Notes: a model not told the origin generated them from the sequence alone. A stretch of DNA of 64,000 bases from Liolophura sinensis (GCF_032854445.1 NC_088300.1:81259084-81323083), one strand, 5' to 3'; positions 44,601 to 53,465 are shown, counted from the first letter of the stretch. Made by a program: numbers and translations.

Positions 44601-47406
44601 AAGTGAACAATTCTCTACATGTAAAGCAGTTGTTATAAAGCTATAAACTATACACACTCTGACATTTGTGTTCAGGTCCCTTCTCAGATGGATACGCTGA
44701 TTTGACTAATTCGTTCATTATTTTGTTGATTGGATATAAATTTTCAACATGTTCAAGAGTATTTTTGTTCATCTACTCAATCCCTGAAGTTTTCATCAGT
44801 ACTTACTGTGGCGGTCATCTTTATGGATTTAGGAAATAAAGGTGCCTTGATTCAATTTTTTATCTTTGGCATGTTACTGACAATCTCTTCCATGTGACAT
44901 ACACACTTCTTCTAGTACCAATGAAAGGACAATGGTCTTCAAACACACATGACAGGCCACTAGGCCCTATGGACAGCAAGGAAGTCTAAACACCATATCC
45001 TATGTAATAGTCCAATCAGACACAACACTTGAGAACATGTGCCCACTAAGCCCTACACATCTGGAAAAAGCAAGCTCTGACAAGCTGTGGGGATATGTTG
45101 CTGTTTCACCAGCATATAAAGATTTACCCTGAATAAGTGCCCTCTTCACAATGGGAACAACTCTAGACTTTGGTTGTGCGCTGGTAGTACCCACATTTAC
45201 TACAGAGGAAGACTTACTCAGAACAGGTGCCCTCTTCACAAGGGGAACAACCCCAAGCTGGGCTCATATTTACTGTAGAGGAAGACTTAATCAGAATAAG
45301 TACCCTCTTCACAAGGGGAACAACCCCAAGCTGGGCTCATATTTACTGTAGAGGAAGACTTACTCAGAATAAGTACCCTCTTCACAAGGGGTACAACTCG
45401 AGGCTTCGGTTGTGTTCTGGTAGTATCCAGGTTCACATTTACTACAGCAGGAGGCCTCACAGCAAAAACCTGGCTGTCGATTGCAGCATCCACAACATGT
45501 CACGGCTTCAAGAGAAACAAGCCACGTGGTATCAAACTTCAACTGTAAAGGTAACTGGTAACAAAAATCCAGAGTGCAAGCTTTGGTGGATTGAAGCTTG
45601 CTACATGATACAATGACCACACAGGTATGGTCGGAAATTCAGCAGGCCTGAGAAATCAAAACCCAGAAATCTCACCTGCTTAAATTATATATGATTCATA
45701 TGATTGACTGGTGTTTTTTTCACGCCGTACTCAAGAATATTTCACTTATACAACGACGGCCAGCATTATGGTGGGAGGAAACCCCTAAATTTAGACATCT
45801 GGTCTTTCCTTGGTATTAAATTTTAATGGTAATACAAAACTTCGGTAAAACCTGAAAAACAACAGATTCACTTTAACACTTTTTTCATAAACTATTATTG
45901 TTCAACATCATGCTTGATCAGATTAATTACAGTTATTAAAAAGTTACATGTAAATTTTTTTTTATAAATCTATTTTAGCTCCCTTAATATCAGTGAGCTT
46001 GTCTAGACTACAGGTTTGTGTATTTTTAATCCTGGTCAATAATACTTTCTGTTTTATGGATTTGTATTTGTCATGATGTTATCGTGTAATAGGACCATTT
46101 GGCCTATTGATTTTTTTCAAATTAACATCCATATTTATTACCTTATCGACAACATTCCATGTACACAGACATGTACACATATGTTATTTGTAATTATCAC
46201 TGAGAGTTTCAGAAAGCTTACTGTTATTTGCATACTGTCCTGCCTGGCATGGGAAACAGTTTTGTATGACCTCAGAACAGTTCAGCACAGGGGTGAACTC
46301 ATCCAGATATACTTCAGACCACCCTTGGCTAATAAGAACTACCAGCAAAACTGGAAAGGAAACATTCATACAAAATATCATTACAAACACTACGAAGATG
46401 TGTGGCATAAAGCCTGCAAAACAAATTCAGTCCACAGACAGTCCCCTTGTATGCAGTTCTTATGAACTACATTCATTCATGCATTCAGATCATTAGTCAG
46501 GACAACTATGGGACTATGTTAAGTATATATGTGTTTATATGTAGCGGATGGGATTAATATATAAACTGTTCCATTAGTCCTAGGTACCAGTAAGGCTTAT
46601 TTTTGGATGGCCGTACTTTAAAGAAAAGACAAAAAACCTGATTTATAAATGTATCAGTAGAGTATAAGGTTATAAAGCATACCATATTATTTTTGTTATT
46701 GTTGATTTGTGCAGTTACCAAGAACACGAGGAAACAATTCCCATTCAAAACATGGTAGATGTTGGTTCACCTTGTTTGATTCAAAAGTTTGAATGGCTGG
46801 ATTACTGTTAAAAAACGGTTTACCGATGCTTGCTTTGACATATCAGATGACATATAAGGAATATGTGCATACCAAAATTAGAGTCTGTTTCATTAGGTTC
46901 ACTTAGCTAATTAAGCCCTTAACTAGCATGACAATTAATGTATATTGTGTATGTGTGTATGTGTGCTTGGGGTTTTACGTCGTTCCGGGAGTATCATTAA
47001 TGTACAACAAATGACAAGCTTCCCTTTACAAAATTACAGGTTCAATTGTGCCTTCGAACACAAAATCTCCCGCAGTTACATGCAATCACAGTGAAGCAAG
47101 AAATTGTGCTTATGTCAAACATCGAAAATACTCTTTTTTCATGTATATCCGTGAACGCCGTTCTGTCCATCTTCAGCTTTCCTGACTATCGTATGTAAGT
47201 GCTCAACACAGTAGTAGCTCTAGGACTAGGCTGTTGGTATCCAAATGAATCAGACGTTGTACAAATGTACATGCTAGCCTACAAACTAAACTGAAGTTCA
47301 CCATCGCCATTCGTCTGTAAGGACAGCCTGCCCAAGGTTTGATTATAAACCCACCTGGCACGTTCCACAAGACAGTGGTTGACTGTCTACGCAGAGTTTC
47401 TGTCAT
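26477..47406 (-). CDS. Cysteine-rich single-pass membrane protein with ephrin-receptor-like/TNFR-like repeats (15 exons)
   Basis: Unnamed receptor-like gene. Exons of 52, 192, 142, 89, 166, 38, 115, 89, 64, 89, 115, 89, 95, 156 and 134 nt join with matching phases into about 541 residues (522 if translation starts at the second ATG), provided one missing base is assumed in exon 14. Residues 18-50 hold a hydrophobic signal peptide or anchor (core SFPVLLVVLISQ). Residues 60-470 are a run of CxxC-x-x-G-x-Y/F modules (CEKCDAG, CKPGSFQN, CEEGTY, CPKGNYSD, CAPGTY, CPPGYFCP) like GCC2/GCC3 ephrin-receptor-like domains, with many N-glycosylation sequons. A TM helix (ELLAIIGGCATVVILFTLCV) sits near 486-509, followed by YRKRRRR and a roughly 35-residue tail. 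Recurrent 89- and 115-nt exons point to internal module duplication. Predicted cell-surface protein; ligand and function unknown. Exons 1-8 are duplicated to the right. Confidence 0.82.
26640..27190. repeat. Degenerate minisatellite in receptor intron 14
   Basis: About 12 irregular units of 40-55 bp keyed by 'gattaaatcacaggtatgat' and 'acactaactgacagg'. Not clearly exon-derived. Confidence 0.85.
27290..27965 (-). repeat. Minisatellite resembling exon 14 end plus donor
   Basis: About 15 units of roughly 38-45 bp. On the minus strand each has CCTGCCACAG followed by gtgagcagg, matching the exon 14 end TGTGCCACAG and donor gtgagt. Confidence 0.85.
27966..28121 (-). CDS. Receptor exon 14 (membrane-proximal and TM start; apparent frameshift)
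   Basis: Entered in phase 0 after acceptor tttcatacag it reads CASCDPQPCPKNTLCPGG, then meets TAG at 28026-28028. The frame that matches the 3' exon (CNQPLFRIEGDKCAASEELL then AIIGGCAT) is one base off and blocked upstream by TAA at 28066-28068. One missing base between 28,029 and 28,065 reconciles both. Donor ACAG/gtgagt, phase 1 into exon 15. Confidence 0.65.
28395..31853 (-). repeat. 61-bp minisatellite of exon 13 end plus donor (about 57 units)
   Basis: On the minus strand each unit reads CTGTCCACGTGGCCACTTCT then GTCCA and the donor gtaagtcagac, matching exon 13 (CTCTGTCCACCTGGCTACTT). It occupies nearly all of intron 13. Reading through any donor gives a stop (TAA) about eight codons on. 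Confidence 0.95.
31854..31948 (-). CDS. Receptor exon 13
   Basis: 95 nt, phase 1 to 0, acceptor gccattccag, donor CCA/gtaagt. Peptide SDLCEQCADGSYQTDFGAKK and CILCPPGYFCP. The next 3.4 kb repeats its 3' end and donor. Confidence 0.87.
31949..32571 (-). other. Receptor intron 12, no array
   Basis: About 620 bp of ordinary intron between two exons flanked by arrays on their other sides. Nothing recognised. Confidence 0.6.
32572..32660 (-). CDS. Receptor exon 12
   Basis: 89 nt, phase 2 to 1, acceptor catgttgcag, donor CCAG/gtagcg. Peptide EPACEVCEVCAAGEEAVKEG then CTLCEPG. The first 30 nt with the acceptor recur in every 108-bp unit upstream. Confidence 0.88.
32661..36475 (-). repeat. 108-bp array of potential cassette exons (about 35 units)
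   Basis: On the minus strand each unit has acceptor catgttgcag, a 48-nt open segment (exon 12 start TGAACCGGCCTGTGAAGTCT fused to a copy of the exon 11 end CATGCATGTTATGTAG), the donor gtgagcaa and a 60-bp spacer holding 'ctgattcttacccctgatca'. A few units lack or duplicate a short block in the spacer. Because the period is a multiple of three, both strands stay open for over 1,280 codons; those long frames are not genes. Confidence 0.95.
36570..37371 (-). repeat. 41-bp minisatellite of exon 11 end plus donor-like site
   Basis: About 19 units. On the minus strand each has GGCATGTTCTGTGGGTG, matching the exon 11 end and donor (GGCATGTTTTGTGGGTG). It begins at the exon 11 donor and runs to the 108-bp array. 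Confidence 0.92.
37372..37486 (-). CDS. Receptor exon 11
   Basis: 115 nt, phase 1 to 2, acceptor tgttttacag, donor TGTGG/gtgagc. Peptide HFSEHRNATNCSDCAPGTY to CNLCTVGMFCG. Its 3' end and donor seed the 41-bp array and contribute to the 108-bp array. Confidence 0.88.
38094..38125. repeat. (TTTA)n tract with SINE family B tail remnant
   Basis: 'atttatttatttatttattt' followed by 'gactggtgtt', the tail start of family B. Confidence 0.6.
38237..38325 (-). CDS. Receptor exon 10
   Basis: 89 nt, phase 2 to 1, acceptor cattttcag, donor CCTG/gtaggt. Peptide ALGATNCTGCEKGYFKHS to MCQPCSPG. Confidence 0.87.
38541..38604 (-). CDS. Receptor exon 9
   Basis: 64 nt, phase 1 to 2, acceptor ttctgcag, donor CCAG/gttggt. 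Peptide EYQDKEGQTNCLPCPAGFET. Present once only, outside the duplication. Confidence 0.85.
38856..38944 (-). CDS. Receptor exon 8
   Basis: 89 nt, phase 2 to 1, acceptor tcctttttcag, donor CTTG/gtgaga. Peptide ISGCVNCSSC, PKGNYSDSKG and CKACQLG. It is the last exon inside the duplicated segment. Confidence 0.87.
40225..41740. repeat. 30-bp minisatellite in receptor intron 7 (copy 1)
   Basis: About 50 units keyed by 'gaacagtcacagacaaacat' and 'catgtacatgt', ending in an (AT)n tract. Not exon-derived. Confidence 0.95.
41852..42112 (-). mobile_element. SINE family B (diverged), copy 1
   Basis: 'tatctgactggtgttttaga' to a tRNA-like head ending 'ctgaccacatggccacggag'. It ends about 20 bp from receptor exon 7. 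Duplicate at 53,576-53,837. Confidence 0.8.
42133..42247 (-). CDS. Receptor exon 7
   Basis: 115 nt, phase 1 to 2, acceptor ttctgctgcag, donor GCAA/gtaagt. Peptide FYANKTGLLE, CYRCDYGHYQ and CHLCEEGTYC. A SINE lies immediately 3' of it. Confidence 0.85.
42300..42665. repeat. Degenerate short-unit repeat in receptor intron 6
   Basis: Irregular 18-25-bp motifs such as 'gtgtacctgtcagatctgtg'. Copy 2 lies at 54,024-54,388. Confidence 0.75.
42675..42847 (-). repeat. 60-bp repeat of micro-exon 6 end plus donor
   Basis: Two to three units with minus-strand TGTTTTCCTTGGGAAGTTG then gtaagttc, matching exon 6 (TGTTTTCCTTGTGAAGCCG then gtaagat). Copy 2 at about 54,398-54,570. Confidence 0.88.
42848..42885 (-). 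CDS. Receptor exon 6 (38-nt micro-exon)
   Basis: 38 nt, phase 2 to 1, acceptor tttgtttcag, donor GCCG/gtaaga. It encodes LEGCSTCFPCEAG, which completes the CxxC pattern between exons 5 and 7. Its 3' end and donor are repeated downstream. Confidence 0.75.
43674..43839 (-). CDS. Receptor exon 5
   Basis: 166 nt, phase 1 to 2, acceptor gtctttgcag, donor GCAA/gtacga. Contains CDECCQGKYQ, CLSCKPGSFQ and CVSCAKGTFC. In the duplicate this exon is one base shorter and frameshifted. Confidence 0.85.
43996..44092 (-). repeat. Displaced copies of the exon 6-derived repeat in intron 4
   Basis: Two further units, 'accaacttcccaaggaaaac' then 'atgtc', between exons 4 and 5, over 1 kb upstream of exon 6. 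Copy 2 at about 55,718-55,814. Confidence 0.85.
44121..44209 (-). CDS. Receptor exon 4
   Basis: 89 nt, phase 2 to 1, acceptor cctgttttcag, donor GCAG/gtaaga. Peptide NAGETTCYDC, SPGWFSNQTG, then CEKCDAG. Confidence 0.85.
44213..44455 (-). repeat. About 40-bp minisatellite abutting the exon 4 acceptor
   Basis: Six units of 'ggatgtaataaacactaaca' plus 'cagtgttata'. On the minus strand the unit nearest the exon ends tacatcctgttttcag, the exon 4 acceptor. Copy 2 at about 55,935-56,177. Confidence 0.92.
45121..45363 (-). repeat. Partial repeats of exon 3 end plus donor
   Basis: Three units after the real exon end, spaced 73, 73 and 90 bp, each with CCCTTGTGAAGAGGG or a close variant. Donor-like sites are gattaa (destroyed), gagtaagt (intact) and gggtaaat. 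Copy 2 at 56,843-57,085. Confidence 0.9.
45364..45505 (-). CDS. Receptor exon 3 (Cys-dense)
   Basis: 142 nt, phase 1 to 2, acceptor tttctcttgaag, donor CTGA/gtaagt. It encodes VTCCGCCNRQPGFCCEASCC and CEPGYYQNTT, ending CEEGTYSE. Three further partial copies of its 3' end with donor-like sites follow, so the exact donor is uncertain. Confidence 0.75.
45690..45785 (-). mobile_element. Fragment of SINE family B, copy 1
   Basis: 'gattgactggtgtttttttc' to 'gccagcattatggtgggagg'. Copy 2 at 57,412-57,507. Confidence 0.75.
46222..46413 (-). CDS. Receptor exon 2 (signal peptide)
   Basis: 192 nt, phase 1 to 1, acceptor tgttttgcag, donor AACA/gtaagc. It contains the ATG at 46408, the hydrophobic stretch and the first Cys motif CFPCQAGQYANN. 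Confidence 0.75.
47355..47406 (-). CDS. Receptor exon 1 (first ATG, tentative)
   Basis: ATG at 47406 in good context (aaacATGA) opens 17 codons, MTETLRRQSTTVLWNVP, donor CCAG/gtgggt, phase 1. Joining the acceptor of exon 2 stays open and in frame with the signal peptide. It could instead be 5' UTR if the ATG at 46408 is used. Confidence 0.5.
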
Positions 47407-47594
47407 GTTTTTGACATTTTCAACAAAATAGAAACTTATCAAAGCTTAATGTCAACACAAAACACCCAACAAGACTTAGTACGGAAACTTTTGTCATACG
47501 CCATTTGCTTGTCATGTGACCACCAAATGCATTCATGGGGAGATAACTGTAGTGACCAACTGAAACTCGCCTAGCGTGCTCTGACACACGTATA

Positions 47595-48246
47595 AAGCTG
47601 AGATTCCATATACGCGGTATGCGGTTTGCGGTATACTCCACGCGGTACGCGGATACGGCATGCGGTATGCGCTTTCTCTGATTCCATTTATGCGGTAACC
47701 TATGCGTTTTCTTTCATTCATGGTACGTTTTTATCAGAGCAAACATGTCGCATTCCTCCATTTCACGACGTGTGGCTTTAGAGCAAGATTCAGACCTTGC
47801 CATAATAGCAATGTCATATAAGTTGTTGCAACTAAAGAAGCGTAAAAAGAGAAAACACCGATGGTGGGTCCACAGTATTTTGCGGCAAAGAGCTCAGCAG
47901 GGAGCTTTACATAACTTGGTCTCGGAATTGCAGCTGGATGGAGAAAAATTCCAACAGTACTTTCGTCTAACCAGAGAACAATTTAAACAAGTTCCGACCA
48001 CGTGTCGGGGAAACACCCCACCAGTGACGTCATTTCTTGGGATACTCTGTCCGGTTTTGAAAACGCATACCGCACCGATCGCTACATGGTGCGATTGATT
48101 TTGCCGTATACGTTTCCGCTTGAAAAAACGGATCCGCGACCGTACCTATGGAATCATTGCAACTTATTTTAACTATTTCGATTTTTTTGCGGCGTACCGC
48201 ATACCGCGTACCGTATACCGCTACCGCATGTAAGGAATCTCAGCTT
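47595..48246 (+). mobile_element. PIF/Harbinger-like DNA transposon remnant, copy 1
   Basis: Perfect 13-bp terminal inverted repeats (aagctgagattcc and its complement) bounded by TA, with subterminal gcggta-type repeats at both ends. Inside, 47745-48098 (+) encodes 117 residues starting MSHSSISRRV with a KKRKKRKHRWWVHSIL then YFRLTREQF block, like the N-terminal part of Harbinger/HARBI1-type transposases; no DDE region follows. About 650 bp, so an internally deleted element. The family call rests on that short motif. Confidence 0.65.
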
Positions 48247-48579
48247 TAATCACATGTAGGTAACACCATATATGATTTCAACTGTGCACGTTTAGATGCC
48301 TGTATATACCGTGTCTATTCACTGTATGGTACAGAGAAGTATGAGTGGGATTTATTTTATTTTGTAAATCCACGTAGGACATTCTATTAAAGAGAAATGC
48401 TAATCTTGCGTAGGCTTTAAGTAATAACAAACAAAAGTCTAGGGACAAATCAACATGCGAGACTTGTAACCACTGTATGCCCACGGGAGAGACATGTTTT
48501 GGGTCTAAACAAGATTATGGTTACTTTCCCAATAAGGGTTTCCACACTGTCATGATGTCTCACACGCCTGTAATTGTCA

Positions 48580-48821
48580 CTTGACCGAGGTGGTTAGCGT
48601 GCCAAAATAATCCAGGAGCCTCTCGCACATGCGGTTGCTATGAGTTCAAGTCCAGCCCATATGCTGGCTTCCTCTGCCTCCATCCCCCGCCGACCCCCCA
48701 GCCTGACGTGAGAAGATCTGCCAGCAGTATGTGGATGGTCGTAGGTTTCCTTCGGGTTCTGCCTGGCTTCCTCCCAGGCAGAATATTAGTGAGCATGGCG
48801 TAAGCACTAACCAAATCCCGG

Positions 48822-48857
<36 letters not shown>
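48580..48857 (+). mobile_element. SINE related to family B, plus orientation, copy 1
   Basis: tRNA-like head (gaggtggttagcgtgcc, then gagttcaagtccagccc) and a tail ending in (aaat)n. Copy 2 at 60,302-60,579. Confidence 0.8.
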
Positions 48858-48858
<1 letters not shown>

Positions 48859-49284
48859 GTGACTAGCTACCGCAACGCAGACTATATGTAAGTACGTATA
48901 ATGGTTTTGTGCATCTGCCTTTTTTTCATGTTTTGTTAGGTGAACATTTTAGAGTTACAGGTATGGTTTCAATTTCTGGTCGTGATATTCACGGAGTAAT
49001 GAATAAAAAGATCCATACCTGTGATTTCAGTAAGGCCAGATTTAACGCCGGTTATATCACTTAAAGCTTAATCAGAGGCCGGTCGTGAGCATCATTTTGT
49101 TGAGAAGGGAGGTGGGAATTTGTCCTTACTATCACATATGTAGCTGGATGTACATGGTGTCTTGTGTATTCTAGGCCCACGTTGGCTGATCTATACGAAA
49201 AGTCAGTCTCTTTGACCAATGAAGGCGAGTGTTCCATTCAAGCTGCTAGCGGTTGAGGCTTCAAGTTGTCGTAAAAGCCTGGTT

Positions 49285-49555
49285 TTTTTTTTTTTTTTTT
49301 TTTTTTTTTTGATTGGTGTTTTACGCCGTACTCAAGAATATTTCACTTATACGACGGCGGCCAGCATTATGGTGGGTGGAAACCGGGCACAGCCCGGGTA
49401 AACCCACGACCATCCGCAGGTTGCTGAAAGACCTTCCCACTTACGGCCGGAGAGCATGAGCTGGACTTGAACTCACAGCGACCGCATTGGTGAGAGGCTC
49501 CTGGGTCATTACGCTGCGCTAGCGCGCTAACCGACTGAGCCACGGAGGCCCCCGT
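49285..49555 (-). mobile_element. Full-length SINE family B, copy 1
   Basis: On the minus strand a tRNA-like head (ggctcagtcggttagcgcg A box, gagttcaagtccagc B box), the body, and a poly-A tail seen on + as about 25 T. Best example of the family here. Confidence 0.9.
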
Positions 49556-49909
49556 AAAAGCCTGAGTACCGTGGTATAAGACTGACTATCGTTGTATAAG
49601 CCTATAGTCTGTTTCTTTTAGCGAGTCGCCTATATTCAGCTGTCGGTAAAATCAGTCCTATTCGCTACCAAAATTACCTTTAGTCAGTGACATGTAACAT
49701 ATTCTTGCAAAGAAAAGTAAGAATACTTTTTCTAATTCTTAATGTTAAACTGCATTAGCTCGGTTTCGACGGCAAGAACTCATAGCATTCGGTGACGTCA
49801 AAAGTGTTAAAAAAAAACGGCGTCATGCTGGACAATGGACGTGGAGAGCTATTTTCTTTACAATGATTTAACAGGCAGCTTAACATAGGCAGCTAAAGAA
49901 ACTGACCAC

Positions 49910-50176
49910 CGTCGTATTAGCCTGACCACCGTAGCATAAGGCTGACCACTGTCGTATAAGGCTGACCACCGTAGTATAAGGCTGACCACCGTAGTATAAC
50001 GCTTACCAGCGTAGCATTAGCCTGACCACCGTAGTATAAGCCTAACCATCACCGTATAAGGCTGACCATTGTCGTATAAGGCTGAGCACCCTCCTATAAG
50101 GCTGACCATCGTAGTATTAGGCTGACCACCATCGTATAAGGCTCACCACTGCAGTATAAGGCTGACAACCGTAGTA
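49910..50176. repeat. 20-bp minisatellite, copy 1
   Basis: About 13 units of 'ctgaccaccgtagtataagg'. Related single copies (cgtggtataagactgactat) flank the SINE at 49.57 kb. Confidence 0.92.
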
Positions 50177-50290
50177 TATTTATTTATTTGATTGGTGTTT
50201 TACGCCGTGCTCAAGAATATTTCGCTTATACGACGGCGGCCATCATTATGGTGGGTGGAAACCCACGACCATCCGCAGGTTACTGGCAGG
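50177..50290 (-). mobile_element. Fragment of SINE family B, copy 1
   Basis: 'tttatttgattggtgtttta' to 'acgaccatccgcaggttact', head missing. Copy 2 at 61,898-62,010. Confidence 0.8.
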
Positions 50291-51948
50291 CCATCCTAGG
50301 TACCAAATACAAATAACATCCCCCAGGTTTCCTCGTGAGCCTTTGTATGTATGTCGTCCTTTGAAATTTTTCAGTCATATGACGACGATTAGCCATTAGG
50401 TGTGCGTACGTATACTGTGTCTTTTAATTTCCATTTAATTTCCTACAACTGAACATTGCCATACAAGAGAAGTAGTTTATAATACATTTATAGAAAAAAC
50501 CACCATCTAAAATTACAGTCTATATGGAACTACAGAACATGGAATTATTTTTCAGTAGTTTTCAGTACAAAATTCTCACCAAGTTGACATGCTTTACAGA
50601 ACTTGTTGCCTTTGGAGTCAGAGTAGTTCCCCTTGGGACAGCTGGAACAATTCACACACCCAGAAATACTGAAAAAGGAAAACAGAGAATTGGTTTTCAG
50701 AGAAAATATTTGATGAATTATTACACTTTCTGGACACACAGCATTCTATTGTACAAAGAATCAAAACTGTAATCTTTAATAATCCACCCGTCACCAAGAT
50801 GATCAAATAGAACACAGCCTGAACAAGGCTTAAAATATACTCAGACTACAACTCTGGTGACACTCAATCCAGCTTTCTACAACTGACACACACCTGTGCT
50901 GCAGTTTTTGTACTCTCTAAGAACTTGATTTTGTTAAATACATCAGATGAGTCAATCATTTCTGGAAGTCTGGGGAAGTATGTATAAGTCAGCCTAATAG
51001 CTACAATTAACAGTTAAATCTGGGTCAGTTACATATACATGAACAGTCACAGACAAACATTATACTGTAAACGCCTTTTTATTCGCGTGGTACTAACATC
51101 TGTGGCAAACACATTTCCGCAAACACCACCCATGTAAGTAATTTATTAATGTAGCATGCATTACAGCTATAATATCGCTAACAAGCACTACAGTTCTAAT
51201 ACTTTTTCAAACATGTTAATTAGAAATACCTAATTAGAATGTACTCCGGCTTTCACAAATCCAGCTTAACCAATCGTCATTTAATCTTGCTCTCTTTTAT
51301 GGAGGCTTAGCTCCATCTAAGTATTGCCCCATTGCAACATTGTTGTTGTTGTTGATTCATTGCAGCGGTTAGAGACATACAAATTGATGATTTGTACTGG
51401 GCGTGTGTACATGATACGATATACATACGATGAGAAAGGCTGTTTTTTTATTAACTGTACTTGCCTTCCAGTCAGATCACCTTTCCAACATGCCCGATAC
51501 ATTGCTCGGGGGTTTCCACACTTCAAACTTCCTTTTCATAATGACGATTTCTGAGAAGTTTAGTCAAATCTGTCACAGTTCACTCAAACATTCACTCAGA
51601 CTGCTGATGCATTTATATCACATTTAATCCTTCGTCGTCGTTTGCTCACACAGCAGGTAACGGCATCGTCTTATAAAGATTAACAGTCTTCCTTTGTCTG
51701 ATCAAGTTACTGTATTGTATAGAATGTTTTGCCACATCTTGTAGGTACAAACAAGAAACAAGTTTAAATGATAACATTGCTACTTGAATGCTTGAGTTGT
51801 TTTATTATTTGACGTTTCTGTATTGAAGTTTGATTTTTCGTTTATCAAGCGTCCAAAAATTCTGTTAACATCCGCGAAGGTTGACTCCCGCGAATATGTC
51901 TTCTTACCTAATCCGCAGAAGTTTATCCCGGGAATAACAAGACATTTA

Positions 51949-53465
51949 CATTAGACGTGAACAGTCACAGACAAACATCATGTACATATGAACAGTCACA
52001 GACAAACATGATATACATGTGAACAGTCGTAGACAAACATCATGTACCTGTGAACAGTCACAGACAAACATCATGTACCTGTGAACAGTCACAGACAAAC
52101 ATCATGTACATGTAAACAGTCACAGACAAACATGATATACATGTGAACAGTCACAGACAAACACGATATACATGTGAACAGTCATAGACAAACATCATGT
52201 ACCTGTGAACAGTCACAGACAAACATCATGTACATGTAAACAGTCACAGACAAACATCATGTACATGTAAACAGTCACAGACAAACATATTATACATGTG
52301 AACAGTCACAGACAAACATGATATACATGTGAACAGTCATAGACAAACATCATGTACCTGTGAACAGTCACAGACAAACATGATATACATGTGAACAGTC
52401 ACAGACAAACATCATGTACATGTGAAGTCACAGACAAACATCATGTACATGTGAACAGTCACAGACAAACATCATGTACATGTGAACACTCAGACAAACA
52501 CCATGTACATGTGAACAGTCACAAACAAACACAACATACATGTGAACAGTCACAGACAAATGTCATGTACATGTGAACAGTCACAGACAAACATCATGTA
52601 TATGTGAACAGTCACAGACAAACATCACATACAAGTGAACAGTCACAGACAAACACCATGTACATGAGAACAGTCAGACAAACATCATACACATGTGAAC
52701 AGTCACAGACATACAGCATGTACATGTGAACAGTCACAGACAAATGTCATGTACCTGTGAACAGTCACAGACAAACATCATGTATATGTGAACAGTCACA
52801 TACAAACATCACATACAAGTGAACAGTCACAGACAAACATCATGTACATGAGAACAGTCAGACAAACATCATGTACATGTAAACAGTCAGACAAACATCA
52901 TGTACATGTAAACAGTCAGACAAACATCATATACAAGTGAACAGTCACAGACATACAGCATGTACATGTGAACAATCACAGACAAACATCATGTACATAT
53001 GAACAGTCACAAACATACATCATATACATGTGAACAGTCACAGACAAACATCATACACATGTGAACAGTCACAGACAAACATCATGTATATGTGAACAGT
53101 CACAGACAAACATCATACACATGTGAACAGTCAAAGACAAACATCATGTACCTGTGAACAGTCACAGACAAACACCATACACATGTGAACAGTCACAGAC
53201 AAACATCATACACATGTGAACAGTCAAAGACAAACATCATGTACATGTGAACAGTCACAGACAAACATGTACATGTGAACAGTCATAGACAAACATGATA
53301 TACATGTGAACAGTCACAGACAAACATCATGTACATGTGAACAGTCACAGACAAACATGTACATGTGAACAGTCACAGACAAACATCATACACATGTGAA
53401 CAGTCACAAACAAACATCATGTACATGTGAACAGTCACAGACAAACATCATGTACATGTACATAT
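51949..53465. repeat. 30-bp minisatellite (copy 2)
   Basis: Duplicate of the array at 40.2-41.7 kb with the same order of variant units as far as I followed it. Confidence 0.95.

Larger units (their letters stand above)
38708..50423 (+). repeat. Tandem segmental duplication, copy 1 (11.7 kb)
   Basis: Near-exact direct repeat of 50,432-62,144, starting at the shared 'catttaatttcc' and ending at 'atactgtgtctt'. It holds receptor exons 1-8, a Harbinger-like element, several SINEs and a roughly 1.5-kb minisatellite. An 8-nt filler (ttaatttc) separates the copies. The right breakpoint falls inside a SINE-like sequence. Confidence 0.95.

Noticed and set aside
45227-45616. 129-codon plus-strand frame over receptor exon 3
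   Set aside because: Antisense of the Cys-rich exon and its repeated edge; the minus-strand reading fits the gene.
49480-49555. tRNA gene
   Set aside because: Head of a SINE with A- and B-box-like sequence but diverged and not able to form a full cloverleaf; also seen in the other SINE copies.
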